A stretch of 64,000 nt of DNA from Alishewanella agri BL06 (GTDB lineage Bacteria > Pseudomonadota > Gammaproteobacteria > Enterobacterales > Alteromonadaceae), in NCBI RefSeq assembly GCF_000272005.1, contig NZ_AKKU01000011.1:124001-188000 (forward strand). The letters run 5' to 3'. The notes below the pieces were generated by a model. The model was not told the origin of the DNA. It saw nothing but the letters and a program-made list of their open reading frames with translations, and made no database searches. The first letter of the stretch is position 1. The number at the start of each line of letters is the position of its first letter. The position numbers and the translations under genes are program-made. Shown piece by piece: positions 39,089 to 46,954 of the stretch.

Positions 39089-39583
39089 TCAGGCGCCAGC
39101 TAGCGCGTTAAAATAATCAATATGTGGCGGCAGGCTTAGCGCATGCGGCCGGATCTGCTTAATACTGCTCAGGATCTGCGCTTTAGCGACACCACGTTCG
39201 GCCAGCAATTGTGCTGCCGCCAGCGAAGTGCGACCTGAGCCGCCTTTGCAATGAATCGCCACGCTCTGCTGCTGGCTAAGTAACTGCTGTATGGCGGGGC
39301 CGGCACTTTGCCAGGCCTGCTGAAAGGCTTCACCCGGCGCACAGTCATCTTCTATCGGGCAATGAAACCAGGTTAAGCCAGCTGCCGCGCATTGTTCGGC
39401 TAGCTCCGTGACCTGAAGCGCCGCCAGCTCAGTTGCCGGTGTTAGCGTTAATACGGCTTTGGCACCCGCAGCTTTTAGTGTCGCCAATGCCTCAGCCACA
39501 GAGGTGCCCTTGGTACCGGGGCAAGGGGTAAAAATCAGCCGAACCTGCTCCAGCAGTAATACATCGTATGGATGAGCCATCAT
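39089..39583 (-). CDS. Dual-specificity/tyrosine phosphatase-like protein in the ars operon
   Basis: A 164-aa protein with a Cys-based phosphatase P-loop: HCKGGSGRTSLA near residue 110 fits HCx5R. An acidic WFHCPIEDDCAPGE segment upstream could supply the general acid. The layout resembles the CDKN3-like dual-specificity group. It sits 15 bases before the GAPDH gene and 24 bases after the ArsC-ArsR gene, so it belongs to the arsenate operon. Its role is not established; Cys-x5-Arg enzymes can reduce arsenate, and a phosphatase acting on a phospho- or arseno-sugar is another option. AAGGA precedes tandem ATG codons. Confidence 0.82.
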   Translation of the reverse strand: MMAHPYDVLLLEQVRLIFTPCPGTKGTSVAEALATLKAAGAKAVLTLTPATELAALQVTELAEQCAAAGLTWFHCPIEDDCAPGEAFQQAWQSAGPAIQQLLSQQQSVAIHCKGGSGRTSLAAAQLLAERGVAKAQILSSIKQIRPHALSLPPHIDYFNALAGA

Positions 39584-39607
39584 GGTTCCTTATTGTCGAT
39601 TACAACA

Positions 39608-40384
39608 TTAACAAGCGGTTTGACATTGCTGCAGGCGCTGTGGCCGTTCGCCCATCGCGTTCAGGTTAGCTAATAGCGGCTGGATGCTACTGGCGCTGGC
39701 AGTGGCAAATTGCTTAATGCTTTCGCTGGCCCACAACGGTAAATCTTCGGCCAGGCGATAATACACCCACTGCCCTTGCCGGCGGTCTTGTAACAAGCCG
39801 GCTTTACGGAGCATTGCTAAATGCCGGGAAATTTTTGGCTGCGTTTCGACAAGGGCTGCCGTCAGCTCACAGACACATAGCTCCTGCTCCGCCTGGATCA
39901 GTAGTACGGTATTAAGACGGGTGTCGTCAGACAGTAATTTGCACAGATTTAGTGCGGTGAGAGGCTCGTGCTGATGCTGTTTGTCATACAGCAGCACAAA
40001 CATACTTAGCCGTTCAGCCAGTTCATGTAAGGTCGTTTCAAAGGCTTTGAGGGTGCCTTGTTGTTTGGGATCGCTAAAATCCCAGGCCAGCAAATGTTTG
40101 GCTGAAATATCATGGGCACACTCAGCAGCGGTTTTGCTGCACAGTACGATGGCATAATCGAAATGCTGCTGCCGGTGCGCGCTCAGGGGCTTGGAAAACA
40201 AACCTTCGGTGCTAATGCCATGCGAGTTTAATACTGCCAATGCCCGGCTATCGGCGGTGCCCGGGTGGCTACCGGCGCTATAAACTTCAAAACGATCGGC
40301 ATATTTATGTCGGGCTATCGCTTCCGCCATGATGGAGCGCGCCGAATTTTCGGTGCAGATAAAAAGAATTTTCGCTAACGCCAT
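39608..40384 (-). CDS. ArsC-ArsR fusion: LMW-phosphatase-type arsenate reductase with ArsR repressor
   Basis: A 258-aa two-domain protein. Residues 1 to about 135 form a low-molecular-weight phosphatase/arsenate reductase domain with the P-loop FICTENSARSIMAEAI (Cys-x5-Arg-Ser). Residues about 140-235 are an ArsR winged helix: LLSDDTRLNTVLLIQAEQEL, then CVCELTAALVETQPKISRHL, where the CVC pair is the usual As(III) sensor site. The single gene therefore encodes both a reductase and the operon repressor. It is first in the ars operon, directly downstream of two overlapping palindromes. The Cys-rich tail (QQCQTAC) could add thiols for reduction. Confidence 0.9.
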   Translation of the reverse strand: MALAKILFICTENSARSIMAEAIARHKYADRFEVYSAGSHPGTADSRALAVLNSHGISTEGLFSKPLSAHRQQHFDYAIVLCSKTAAECAHDISAKHLLAWDFSDPKQQGTLKAFETTLHELAERLSMFVLLYDKQHQHEPLTALNLCKLLSDDTRLNTVLLIQAEQELCVCELTAALVETQPKISRHLAMLRKAGLLQDRRQGQWVYYRLAEDLPLWASESIKQFATASASSIQPLLANLNAMGERPQRLQQCQTAC

Positions 40385-40410
40385 GCTGAACCCATGTACG
40401 TAAAAAACAA

Positions 40411-40446
40411 ATATATACTGAATTGTATATATGTTTTTTCATATAT
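40411..40446. promoter_or_regulatory. Two overlapping ArsR-type operators of the ars operon
   Basis: ATATATAC (40411-40418) and GTATATAT (40425-40432) form a perfect 8-bp palindrome with a 6-base spacer. ATATATG (40427-40433) and CATATAT (40440-40446) form a second 7-bp palindrome, again with a 6-base spacer, overlapping the first. Such ATA-rich inverted repeats are typical ArsR/SmtB sites. They lie 27-62 bases upstream of the ArsC-ArsR ATG, where they would cover the promoter. Confidence 0.7.
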
Positions 40447-40485
40447 CAAGTCATGGCGCTAAACTTCATAAAACTGTCATAAAGG

Positions 40486-41385
40486 CTAGCTTCTTAACGC
40501 CAATATCCGTTTGGCGCCCAACAACACGATAGCGCCAACAACAGCCCCTACCAGCAAATCCGGATAAGCCGAGCCGGTCCATGCGACTAACAACGCGCCC
40601 AGAATCACTCCAAAATTAATCAATACATCGTTAGCCGAAAAGATCCAGCTGGCTTTCATATGAACGCCACCCTGCCGATGTTTAGCTAGTAACATCAAGC
40701 AACTAACGTTTGCGACTAACGCCAGACTGGCCATGCCCAGCATCAGCGTTGACTGCGGCTCACTGCCATATAGTGCTCTGCGTACAACCTCGGCTAACAC
40801 GCCAAGCGCCAGAATCGCCTGTAACCAGCCTGCCACTTTGGCAGCCCGAAGCTGTAACTGTAATCCTTTGCCGACGGCGAATAAGGCCAGCAAATAAACG
40901 GCTGCATCAGCAAACATGTCTAATGAGTCGGCGAGCAGCGCCATTGACTGCGCGACTATGCCAACAGCAAACTCCAGCACGAACATCATAGCGTTGATTG
41001 CCAGCAACCAATAAAGTGTACTTCTTTCAGCTGCCGGATCAGCGGTAAAGCTTTGGCGATCAGCTGCAGATGCGGCACGTGAGATGGAAAGCTGTGCTCC
41101 CAACCCCAAACTTTGCAGCTTTTTGGTGATCATCGTTGCATCGCCCTGATGCAAGATCGCCAGCTGACGCTGTGCCAGATCAAACTCGAGTTGCACAATC
41201 CCATCCAGGTCCTGCAATGCCAGACGGATTAATCGCTCTTCCGATGGACAATCCATTTTCGGAATATGATAAAGGCTATGCCACTGAGCATCGTGGCTGG
41301 CGGCTTTAGTAACAGGCTCTTGCTCAGGCTGCACTTTTGCACAACAAGCTGATTGCTGGCAATCCGATTGATTCTCTCTGGTCAC
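40486..41385 (-). CDS. CDF-type cation transporter with Cys-rich and HMA-like N-terminus (GTG start)
   Basis: A 299-aa protein. The first 30 residues are Cys-rich (DCQQSACCAK). About 38-100 resembles a heavy-metal-associated domain with PKMDCPSEERLIRLAL in place of the CxxC loop. The C-terminal half is a six-segment cation diffusion facilitator: ALLADSLDMFADAAVYLLAL carries the Asp-rich TM2 site, and IFSANDVLINFGVILG the TM5 site. It probably exports a soft or divalent metal. The start is GTG with GAGG 7 bases upstream. It ends 101 bases before the ars operon but has its own promoter region. Confidence 0.82.
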   Translation of the reverse strand: MTRENQSDCQQSACCAKVQPEQEPVTKAASHDAQWHSLYHIPKMDCPSEERLIRLALQDLDGIVQLEFDLAQRQLAILHQGDATMITKKLQSLGLGAQLSISRAASAADRQSFTADPAAERSTLYWLLAINAMMFVLEFAVGIVAQSMALLADSLDMFADAAVYLLALFAVGKGLQLQLRAAKVAGWLQAILALGVLAEVVRRALYGSEPQSTLMLGMASLALVANVSCLMLLAKHRQGGVHMKASWIFSANDVLINFGVILGALLVAWTGSAYPDLLVGAVVGAIVLLGAKRILALRS

Positions 41386-41452
41386 GGTAATACCTCAACT
41401 GCTGCATATTAGCTGTTACTGTAACACCTGACCCCCAGCCATTGTAAAGTGG

Positions 41453-42505
41453 CTAAAACGGTAGTGAGTGCTGGCGCAGAAATTCGGTTACGCCAGCCAA
41501 TAGCTCGTGACTTAATGTCAGCTCAAAGGCGGCCAGATTTTCTGCTAACTGGCTGGTACTGGTGGCGCCGATAATGGTCGAACTGACACCATCAACCTGA
41601 TTCACCCAGGCCAGCGCCAATTGCGCCGCGCTTAGCTGATGGGCGGCAGCCAGTTCACAAAAAGCACGGATCGCCGCATTTGACTCTGGTGTGTCGCGAA
41701 ATAAACCATTGCGCTGCACCAGGGTCCAGCGGCTGGCAGCCGGTCGTTGCCCGTCCAGATACTTACCGGTTAGGGCACCACCTGCCAGCGGTGACCAGGG
41801 TAAATAGGCGATATTCTCGTGCTGGCATTGCTCAATTAGATAGGGCCAGTCTTTGGTATGCAGCGGGCCAAACTCGTTTTGAATCGAGACCATCCGCGGT
41901 AGGTTATGCTGTGCGCTGAGCTTTAGGTACTGGCTAATCCCCCAGGGCGTTTCATTCGACAGGCCGCAATAGCGGATCTTGCCAGCCTGCACCAGCTTGC
42001 CAAGCGTCTCCAGAATCGCCAGCATCTCTGCTTGCTGCGCTATGCTATCCGTTTCACTAAAGCGTACTTGATTCACGGCATGCCGGCCAAAGTGCGGCGA
42101 ACGGCGATTTGGCCAGTGTAGCTGGTATACATCGATATAGTCTGTCTGTAACCGCTTAAGCGAGCCGTCGACCGCAGCGACCAGACTTTGCGGGCTAATA
42201 TCGCTCCCGTCGCGAATATGTGCCAGGCCGTTGCCGGCGATCTTGGTAGCAAGCACTAACTGCTCTCGTTTGGCGCTATTACGGCTTAACCAGTTGCCAA
42301 TAATCTGCTCGGTGGCGCCATAGGTTTCTGGCCGCGGTGGAATCGCATACATTTCTGCAGTGTCGATAAAATTCACGCCGGCATCCAGTGCCAGCGCCAG
42401 TTGCGCATCGGCATCTGCCTGGGTATTTTGCTGGCCCCAGGTCATGGTACCCAGACAAACCCGCGATACCCGCAAGCCGCTGCTGCCTAAAGTGGTGTAT
42501 TGCAT
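41453..42505 (-). CDS. tas: NADP(H)-dependent aldo/keto reductase, Tas-like
   Basis: A 350-aa member of the aldo/keto reductase superfamily closest by eye to E. coli Tas: YTTLGSSGLRVSRVCLGTMT at the start, FIDTAEMYAIPPRPETYGAT, NWLSRNSAKREQLVLATKIA and LKRLQTDYIDVYQLHWPNR. The catalytic Asp, Tyr, Lys and His positions are all present (DTAEMY, ATKIA, LHWP). It reduces carbonyl compounds; the natural substrate is uncertain. It stands alone, downstream in orientation from module B2 and upstream of the CDF gene. Confidence 0.9.
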   Translation of the reverse strand: MQYTTLGSSGLRVSRVCLGTMTWGQQNTQADADAQLALALDAGVNFIDTAEMYAIPPRPETYGATEQIIGNWLSRNSAKREQLVLATKIAGNGLAHIRDGSDISPQSLVAAVDGSLKRLQTDYIDVYQLHWPNRRSPHFGRHAVNQVRFSETDSIAQQAEMLAILETLGKLVQAGKIRYCGLSNETPWGISQYLKLSAQHNLPRMVSIQNEFGPLHTKDWPYLIEQCQHENIAYLPWSPLAGGALTGKYLDGQRPAASRWTLVQRNGLFRDTPESNAAIRAFCELAAAHQLSAAQLALAWVNQVDGVSSTIIGATSTSQLAENLAAFELTLSHELLAGVTEFLRQHSLPF

Positions 42506-42675
42506 ATGTTGCTCTGTATTCAGGGAAATAAGCGGACTATACCAGATTGCAGGGGGTTTAGATCAGTAGTGATTTGGTTGTTACTACCTTAAGAATCCTC
42601 AAATCCGTCGTCTACGGGTGAACTATCAAGTTATCCCCATCCGGCGTTAGAGATAGAGTCCCAGATCTGTGCATA
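42506..42675. other. Unique spacer upstream of the aldo/keto reductase gene
   Basis: No gene is supported in the 559-base stretch 42506-43064. This first part is unique sequence and should hold the aldo/keto reductase promoter on the minus strand; no strong promoter is obvious. The rest of the stretch is module B2, module A2 and a perfect 12-bp palindrome. Confidence 0.5.
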
Positions 42676-42798
42676 CGGTGGCAAGCACACCGTACAACTT
42701 TGACGGGACACGCTGTGAATACATCCCTGTACGCTTGCATTTTTCATCCCTGAAAAATACATTCCCTTACAAAGTGCACGGAATGCTTACCACCTCGT
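42676..42798 (+). repeat. Dispersed repeat module B, copy 2
   Basis: The exact reverse complement of 34564-34686 over 123 bases. The two CsrA-type loops are on the minus strand here, with CATCCCTG at 42722-42729 and 42745-42752. The left end reads GGTGGCAAGCACACC before GTACAACTTT, showing that the module runs past the inverted end seen in copy 1. Confidence 0.85.
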
Positions 42799-42850
42799 CT
42801 TATATCTGCTGTTCTCTATGATATTTTTCGTGATGCATACCAGATACTAT

Positions 42851-42973
42851 TTAAGCCCTTGGCTGCGGTAGAATTTTCGTAACAGCAGCAGGGATGCTGC
42901 GGAGGCTGAAAGGGCACAGGGATGTGATCCTTGAAGCCGGTGGAGAAAATTACTACCCTGCTAAGGGCGCTGC
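42851..42973 (+). repeat. Dispersed repeat module A, copy 2
   Basis: Matches 34120-34242 at 122 of 123 bases, same orientation; the one change falls in the left inverted arm. CAGGGATG loops lie at 42889-42896 and 42917-42924 on the plus strand. An open frame at 42894-43355 crosses this repeat and the hydrolase gene and is not a gene. Confidence 0.85.
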
Positions 42974-43021
42974 TCCGATCTCAAAGCTACTGTTAGTCAT
43001 CGTTACACAGATTTTAATTCC

Positions 43022-43053
43022 GAGCATCCGGCGGCTAAACGCGCCGGATGCTC
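43022..43053. repeat. Perfect 12-bp palindromic hairpin
   Basis: GAGCATCCGGCG (43022-43033), loop GCTAAACG, CGCCGGATGCTC (43042-43053). The left arm and loop recur at 34273-34296, about 30 bases after module A1, but there the right arm is displaced by about 390 bases. It lies just past the 3' end of the hydrolase gene; no T run follows on either strand. Confidence 0.85.
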
Positions 43054-43064
43054 AGCTCCCAACG

Positions 43065-44207
43065 CTAATGATTATCTGCAGCAGCAGGCTTAGCAAACAC
43101 CTCCTCCAGCCAACGCCATACCCGCTGCTGCTGCGCCGCCGAAAACTGATGCCCGTACTCCGGCCAAAGCTCAGTCACCAGCTTTTCGCCGGCACCATGC
43201 GCCTGCCAGATTTGTCGCATCGTGGCAAAAGCCTGCTCAGTGCCGGCCGCAGGCATCAGACGATCTTTAGCACCACTGATAAACAATGCCGGTTTAGGTG
43301 CTGCTATGCCCGCCAGATGCGGGTAATCCAGTTTCGCTGCCAAACCGGGATGTAACATCCAGAACGCCGTTTGGCCGCGTAATTGATTATTGCCCGGCGT
43401 CATAGCAGTATCACTGGTGGTCATCCAGCTAATGGTCGCCGCGGCTTTGATATCATCCGTCAGTGCCGCCAGTTGCCAGGCCCGAAACCCGCCCATTGAA
43501 AAACCCAATGCCGCAATGCGTGTATTATCGACCTGCGGCAGCTGGGCAAGAAAGGCTGCCAACCGCAAGTCTTCATAAGCCGCCAAACCGGCCAGCGAGC
43601 GCCCGAGCTGAAAAAAATTCGCGGCCAGCGCCTGCTGGGCATCGGCATTTAACGGTCCCCGTTCACCAAAACCCAAGGAGTCCGCTGCCAGCACCAGATA
43701 CCCCTGAGCCGCTAACTCATCACCGATAAAACGGCCATCGTAATAACGTTTAGTCCAGGCCTCCGCCTTGGCAAGATCGGGATCCCTGGCAAAGGGTTTG
43801 ATCAGCTTGGCTTTACCAATTAAAAAATAAGCGCCGTGATCATGTAGCAGCAGTAACGCCGGGAAAGGCCCCTCACCTGCCGGGCTCAGCACCGAAACGG
43901 TAACCCGGTTTTCTGGTGTCAGATTAAGCTGCCAGCGCTCGGCCTGATAGCCATCGCGCTGCTCAACCATCAGTTGTTCAGCCGCAAAATCCAGTGGCTG
44001 TTCAGGCCACAGCAGTGCGTCGCGCAGCAGTTGCCGCGCCTCAGTACGCCACAGCTGAATTGACTGAGCGCTATCCGGGCGCCAGGCGGCACTAAACTGT
44101 TGCTCTGCTTTCAGCTGCTGATAAAAACCCGGTAACTGCTGCGCCAGAATCTCTGCCGAAAGCGGCGCAGCAAAGGTTAACACCAGTACACTTAGCAATA
44201 CTCTCAA
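43065..44207 (-). CDS. Exported alpha/beta hydrolase, acetyl-xylan-esterase-like (TTG start)
   Basis: A 380-aa secreted hydrolase. The signal peptide (MRVLLSVLVLTFAAPLSAEI) begins at a TTG codon with GGAGAG 6 bases upstream. The alpha/beta hydrolase core shows LLLHDHGAYFLIGK, GYLVLAADSLGFGERG, the nucleophile in AALGFSMGGFRAWQLA, Asp in FISGAKDRLMPAAG and His in PEYGHQFSAAQQ. It resembles the Abhydrolase_7/acetyl-xylan-esterase group. It is divergent from a PL10 pectate lyase gene, so it may remove ester groups from pectin; that is inference from position. Confidence 0.82.
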   Translation of the reverse strand: MRVLLSVLVLTFAAPLSAEILAQQLPGFYQQLKAEQQFSAAWRPDSAQSIQLWRTEARQLLRDALLWPEQPLDFAAEQLMVEQRDGYQAERWQLNLTPENRVTVSVLSPAGEGPFPALLLLHDHGAYFLIGKAKLIKPFARDPDLAKAEAWTKRYYDGRFIGDELAAQGYLVLAADSLGFGERGPLNADAQQALAANFFQLGRSLAGLAAYEDLRLAAFLAQLPQVDNTRIAALGFSMGGFRAWQLAALTDDIKAAATISWMTTSDTAMTPGNNQLRGQTAFWMLHPGLAAKLDYPHLAGIAAPKPALFISGAKDRLMPAAGTEQAFATMRQIWQAHGAGEKLVTELWPEYGHQFSAAQQQRVWRWLEEVFAKPAAADNH

Positions 44208-44366
44208 TTTGCACTCTCCGTAACAGACCGTGTTACAGACTAAGTGATTTCCCGCGACAGGGAAATTCCAGATACGAACAAAAGCACAAAAACCCCAGGC
44301 CTGACTTTGCCTGCGAGGCCAGCGCAGGTTAGCGTAGCTTTTTTACCATTCAATTTGGTGCTGAAA

Positions 44367-45551
44367 ATGCTCTCATTATTGCGGCCTTTGTTACTGAGCG
44401 GCGCCCTGCTCTGCGGCGAACTGCATGCCGGCAGCAGCCCGTCAGAGCCGCTGCTTTCAACCAGCTGGGAGCTGTATTACGCGCGTTCTGCAAGGCTGCT
44501 GCAGCAAGATGAGGCGACGCTACAGGCTGAACGGCAGGCTTTGCGCCAAAGCGATTTTAGCTTACCCACACCAACCCGGCGCTTTGGCTTTGAGCCTGAC
44601 TTACCGGCGGCGTTTTATCAAAGCGCGGCCGGACGCGAATTATTGCAGGCCATACTCAGTCTGCAAACGCCAAGCGGTGGCTGGTCGAAACGAACCGATA
44701 TGCGCATTGCCCGGCAAAGTGGTCAGCACTGGGGCGTGGAGCCAAACTATGTGCCTACCTTTGACAACAGCGCCACCACGACACAATTAAGGGTGCTGGC
44801 CCGGGCATATAACGCAACGGCCGAGCCGCTTTACCGGCAAGCCTTTACCCGCGGTATAACCTTGCTGTTGCAGGCGCAGTACCCGAATGGTGGCTGGCCG
44901 CAGAGCTTTCCGCTGCGCGGGGGTTATCATGATCATATTACGCTTAACGATGAGGTAACCGAGGAGGTACTGAGCTTACTGTATGCCGTAAGTACAGCTG
45001 AAACTGAGTTTGCTTTCGTCGATGCCAGCTTGCAACAACAAGCCGGACAGGCTTTTAGCCGTGGCCTTAAGCTGTTACTGCAGTTGCAACAGCGGGACGA
45101 GGCAGGGTTGAGCCTGTGGGCGGCACAGTATCATCACCGTACCTTGCAACCGGCCTGGGCCAGAGCCTACGAAATGCCGGCGCTGGCGGTAATGGAAAGT
45201 GCCAGCCTGCTGGATTTTTTGCTCAGCTTGCCCAAGCCATCCGTTGAACTGAAGCAGAGTATCCATGCTGCCGCCGGCTGGTTAGCGCGCCATGCGATCA
45301 CTGATCAACACTGGCATCCGCAACTGCGGGTGCTGCAAGCCAAAGCCGGCGCCGGGCCTTTGTGGCCACGCTTCGCAGAGCTTAATACCAACAGACCGAT
45401 CTTTGGCGATCGTGATGGCGAACTTTATTATGACGTGCATCAGGTCTCGCTCGAACGCCGGCAAGGTTATGCCTGGTATACCGAGCGCCCGGCACCAACG
45501 CTAAAGCATTATCAACGCTGGCGTACTGCCTTTAATGACGCTGCAAAGTAA
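44367..45551 (+). CDS. pelA: Pectate lyase, PL10 family
   Basis: A 394-aa secreted lyase that cleaves polygalacturonate by beta-elimination. The start at MLSLLRPLLLSGALLCGELHA opens a signal peptide; the frame runs 41 codons further up without support. PL10 signatures are visible: LQTPSGGWSKRTDMRI, YVPTFDNSATTTQLRVLA, AQYPNGGWPQSFPLRGGYHD with HITLNDEV after it, and FGDRDGELYYDVHQVSLERR near the end. It is divergent from an esterase-like gene. Its last 20 bases overlap the convergent lipase-like gene. A GATTTCCC-type hairpin lies in the shared upstream region. Confidence 0.9.
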   Translation: MLSLLRPLLLSGALLCGELHAGSSPSEPLLSTSWELYYARSARLLQQDEATLQAERQALRQSDFSLPTPTRRFGFEPDLPAAFYQSAAGRELLQAILSLQTPSGGWSKRTDMRIARQSGQHWGVEPNYVPTFDNSATTTQLRVLARAYNATAEPLYRQAFTRGITLLLQAQYPNGGWPQSFPLRGGYHDHITLNDEVTEEVLSLLYAVSTAETEFAFVDASLQQQAGQAFSRGLKLLLQLQQRDEAGLSLWAAQYHHRTLQPAWARAYEMPALAVMESASLLDFLLSLPKPSVELKQSIHAAAGWLARHAITDQHWHPQLRVLQAKAGAGPLWPRFAELNTNRPIFGDRDGELYYDVHQVSLERRQGYAWYTERPAPTLKHYQRWRTAFNDAAK

Positions 45552-46872
45552 AAACCGACTCAGCGACCTGGCGCGTTAATTCCACATCCAACAGCAGTGT
45601 TTGATGCGGTGCAAAAATCTGCGCCAGTTCCTCAACCGCCAAACGCAGCCCTGCTGCTGCACTGGCTGGTACCACACTAAAGCCAGCGGGTTGTCGCGGC
45701 GGTTTAAACAGCGGCTGGGCATGAAAACTTAAAAACAACTGCTGAAAGTTCGGGCTTTGCCTAAGCTCGTATAACGCCGCTACATCAAAATAAAACGCCC
45801 GGTTTTGTGGCTGCTGGCTATGCGGATGCACGTGCCGTAAAAACTGCTGATACAGCCTTTGTTCAAAGCGACTATCGGCATTGGCCGTGCGATACATTTC
45901 TAAAAAGTAATCGGTGACCGGATCGCCATGCTGATCCTGTAGCTTACAAAGCACCTGGCTGCGCAAATCCGCTTGCCAGTTGGCTGGCGGGTTTTGGCTA
46001 TCCAACTGCTGCTGATAGGCAAAATGACCTGTGCTGCCAACCTGAAAATCGGCATCCTCGACTTGCAGTGCCTGGCGAATCAGCTTTAAGGTCAGCGGGT
46101 TATGCGGAGCTTTTTTACCGTTCGCGGTAATGCTGCCATGATGTTCATCTGGCAGCACCGAAAAGGCGATTTCACCCTGACTTTTTCTCAGTTGCAAACT
46201 GCCGGGCTTAACGTTTTGCTGCTCATCCAGCGCCACTTTCAGATAACGACAATTCAGGTTTGCGCCGGCAATGCGTACCGTACCATCTGAGCCGGCTTCG
46301 TTGGCGATAGCGCTGATCCCGCTGTAACCACGATTACCAATTAAAATGGTGCTGAGCATTCTGCCCGCACCATACCAGGACTCAGTGGCAAAGAGATCGG
46401 CTTTAGCCAGTTCCCGGCTATAGTCGGCCGCCAACTCCAGCCCATATAACAAATTGGCGCCGGTTTGAAAGCCCGGTTGCTTCCAGCCTTTAACGGCCCG
46501 GCCATAGAAGCTGCGGCCTTTATGCGCCAGCGGCGAACCAAAGTTAGCCGGCGCCAGCTGCAGAAAACGTTTGACCGGGTTAGTGGCCGCAGCATAATAA
46601 CGGGTAAACCAGTGCCGGCTAACCAGGGCACCGGTGCTGTGGACGATCAGATCAACACTTTGCGGCGAAGTAGGCAGTTGCATACCCAGCCAGGCTTGTT
46701 GCATCGCCGCGGCCAGATCGCCATAGCTGATCTCATCCTGTAATGACAACCAGTCAGCCAGATACAGATGTTGTACCGCAGCACCAAACTCGGTTTGCAG
46801 AAAGTGGGCTAAGTCACGAAAAGAACGGCTGTTATCACTCCAGCCGTGCAGGATAACAATGGGATTACGCAT
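45532..46872 (-). CDS. Alpha/beta hydrolase, lipase-like
   Basis: A 446-aa hydrolase without a signal peptide. The N-terminus has the oxyanion-hole segment IVILHGWSDNSRSFRDLAHF. The nucleophile elbow is VDLIVHSTGALVSRHWF, where the sequence HSTGA departs from the usual GxSxG by a His in the first position. Gly-rich GSDGTVRIAGANLNCRY and DEHHGSI, which may supply the His, follow. The last 180 residues have no family match I recognise. Such proteins are often called lipases or esterases; the substrate is unknown. AGAGGAA precedes the ATG. Confidence 0.75.
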   Translation of the reverse strand: MRNPIVILHGWSDNSRSFRDLAHFLQTEFGAAVQHLYLADWLSLQDEISYGDLAAAMQQAWLGMQLPTSPQSVDLIVHSTGALVSRHWFTRYYAAATNPVKRFLQLAPANFGSPLAHKGRSFYGRAVKGWKQPGFQTGANLLYGLELAADYSRELAKADLFATESWYGAGRMLSTILIGNRGYSGISAIANEAGSDGTVRIAGANLNCRYLKVALDEQQNVKPGSLQLRKSQGEIAFSVLPDEHHGSITANGKKAPHNPLTLKLIRQALQVEDADFQVGSTGHFAYQQQLDSQNPPANWQADLRSQVLCKLQDQHGDPVTDYFLEMYRTANADSRFEQRLYQQFLRHVHPHSQQPQNRAFYFDVAALYELRQSPNFQQLFLSFHAQPLFKPPRQPAGFSVVPASAAAGLRLAVEELAQIFAPHQTLLLDVELTRQVAESVFTLQRH

Positions 46873-46954
46873 GGCGGTTCCTCTGCCAGTTGCTTATTTT
46901 AGCAGCAACCAGTATAGCTACCGCTGTCGCAATAGGGCAAAGTCGTCACTGCTT

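Noticed and set aside
44221-44280. Hairpins upstream of the pectate lyase (ATTTCCC/GGGAAAT) as a known operator
   Set aside because: The stem is real but does not match KdgR, UxuR or other pectin regulator sites that I can recall, so no specific call is made.
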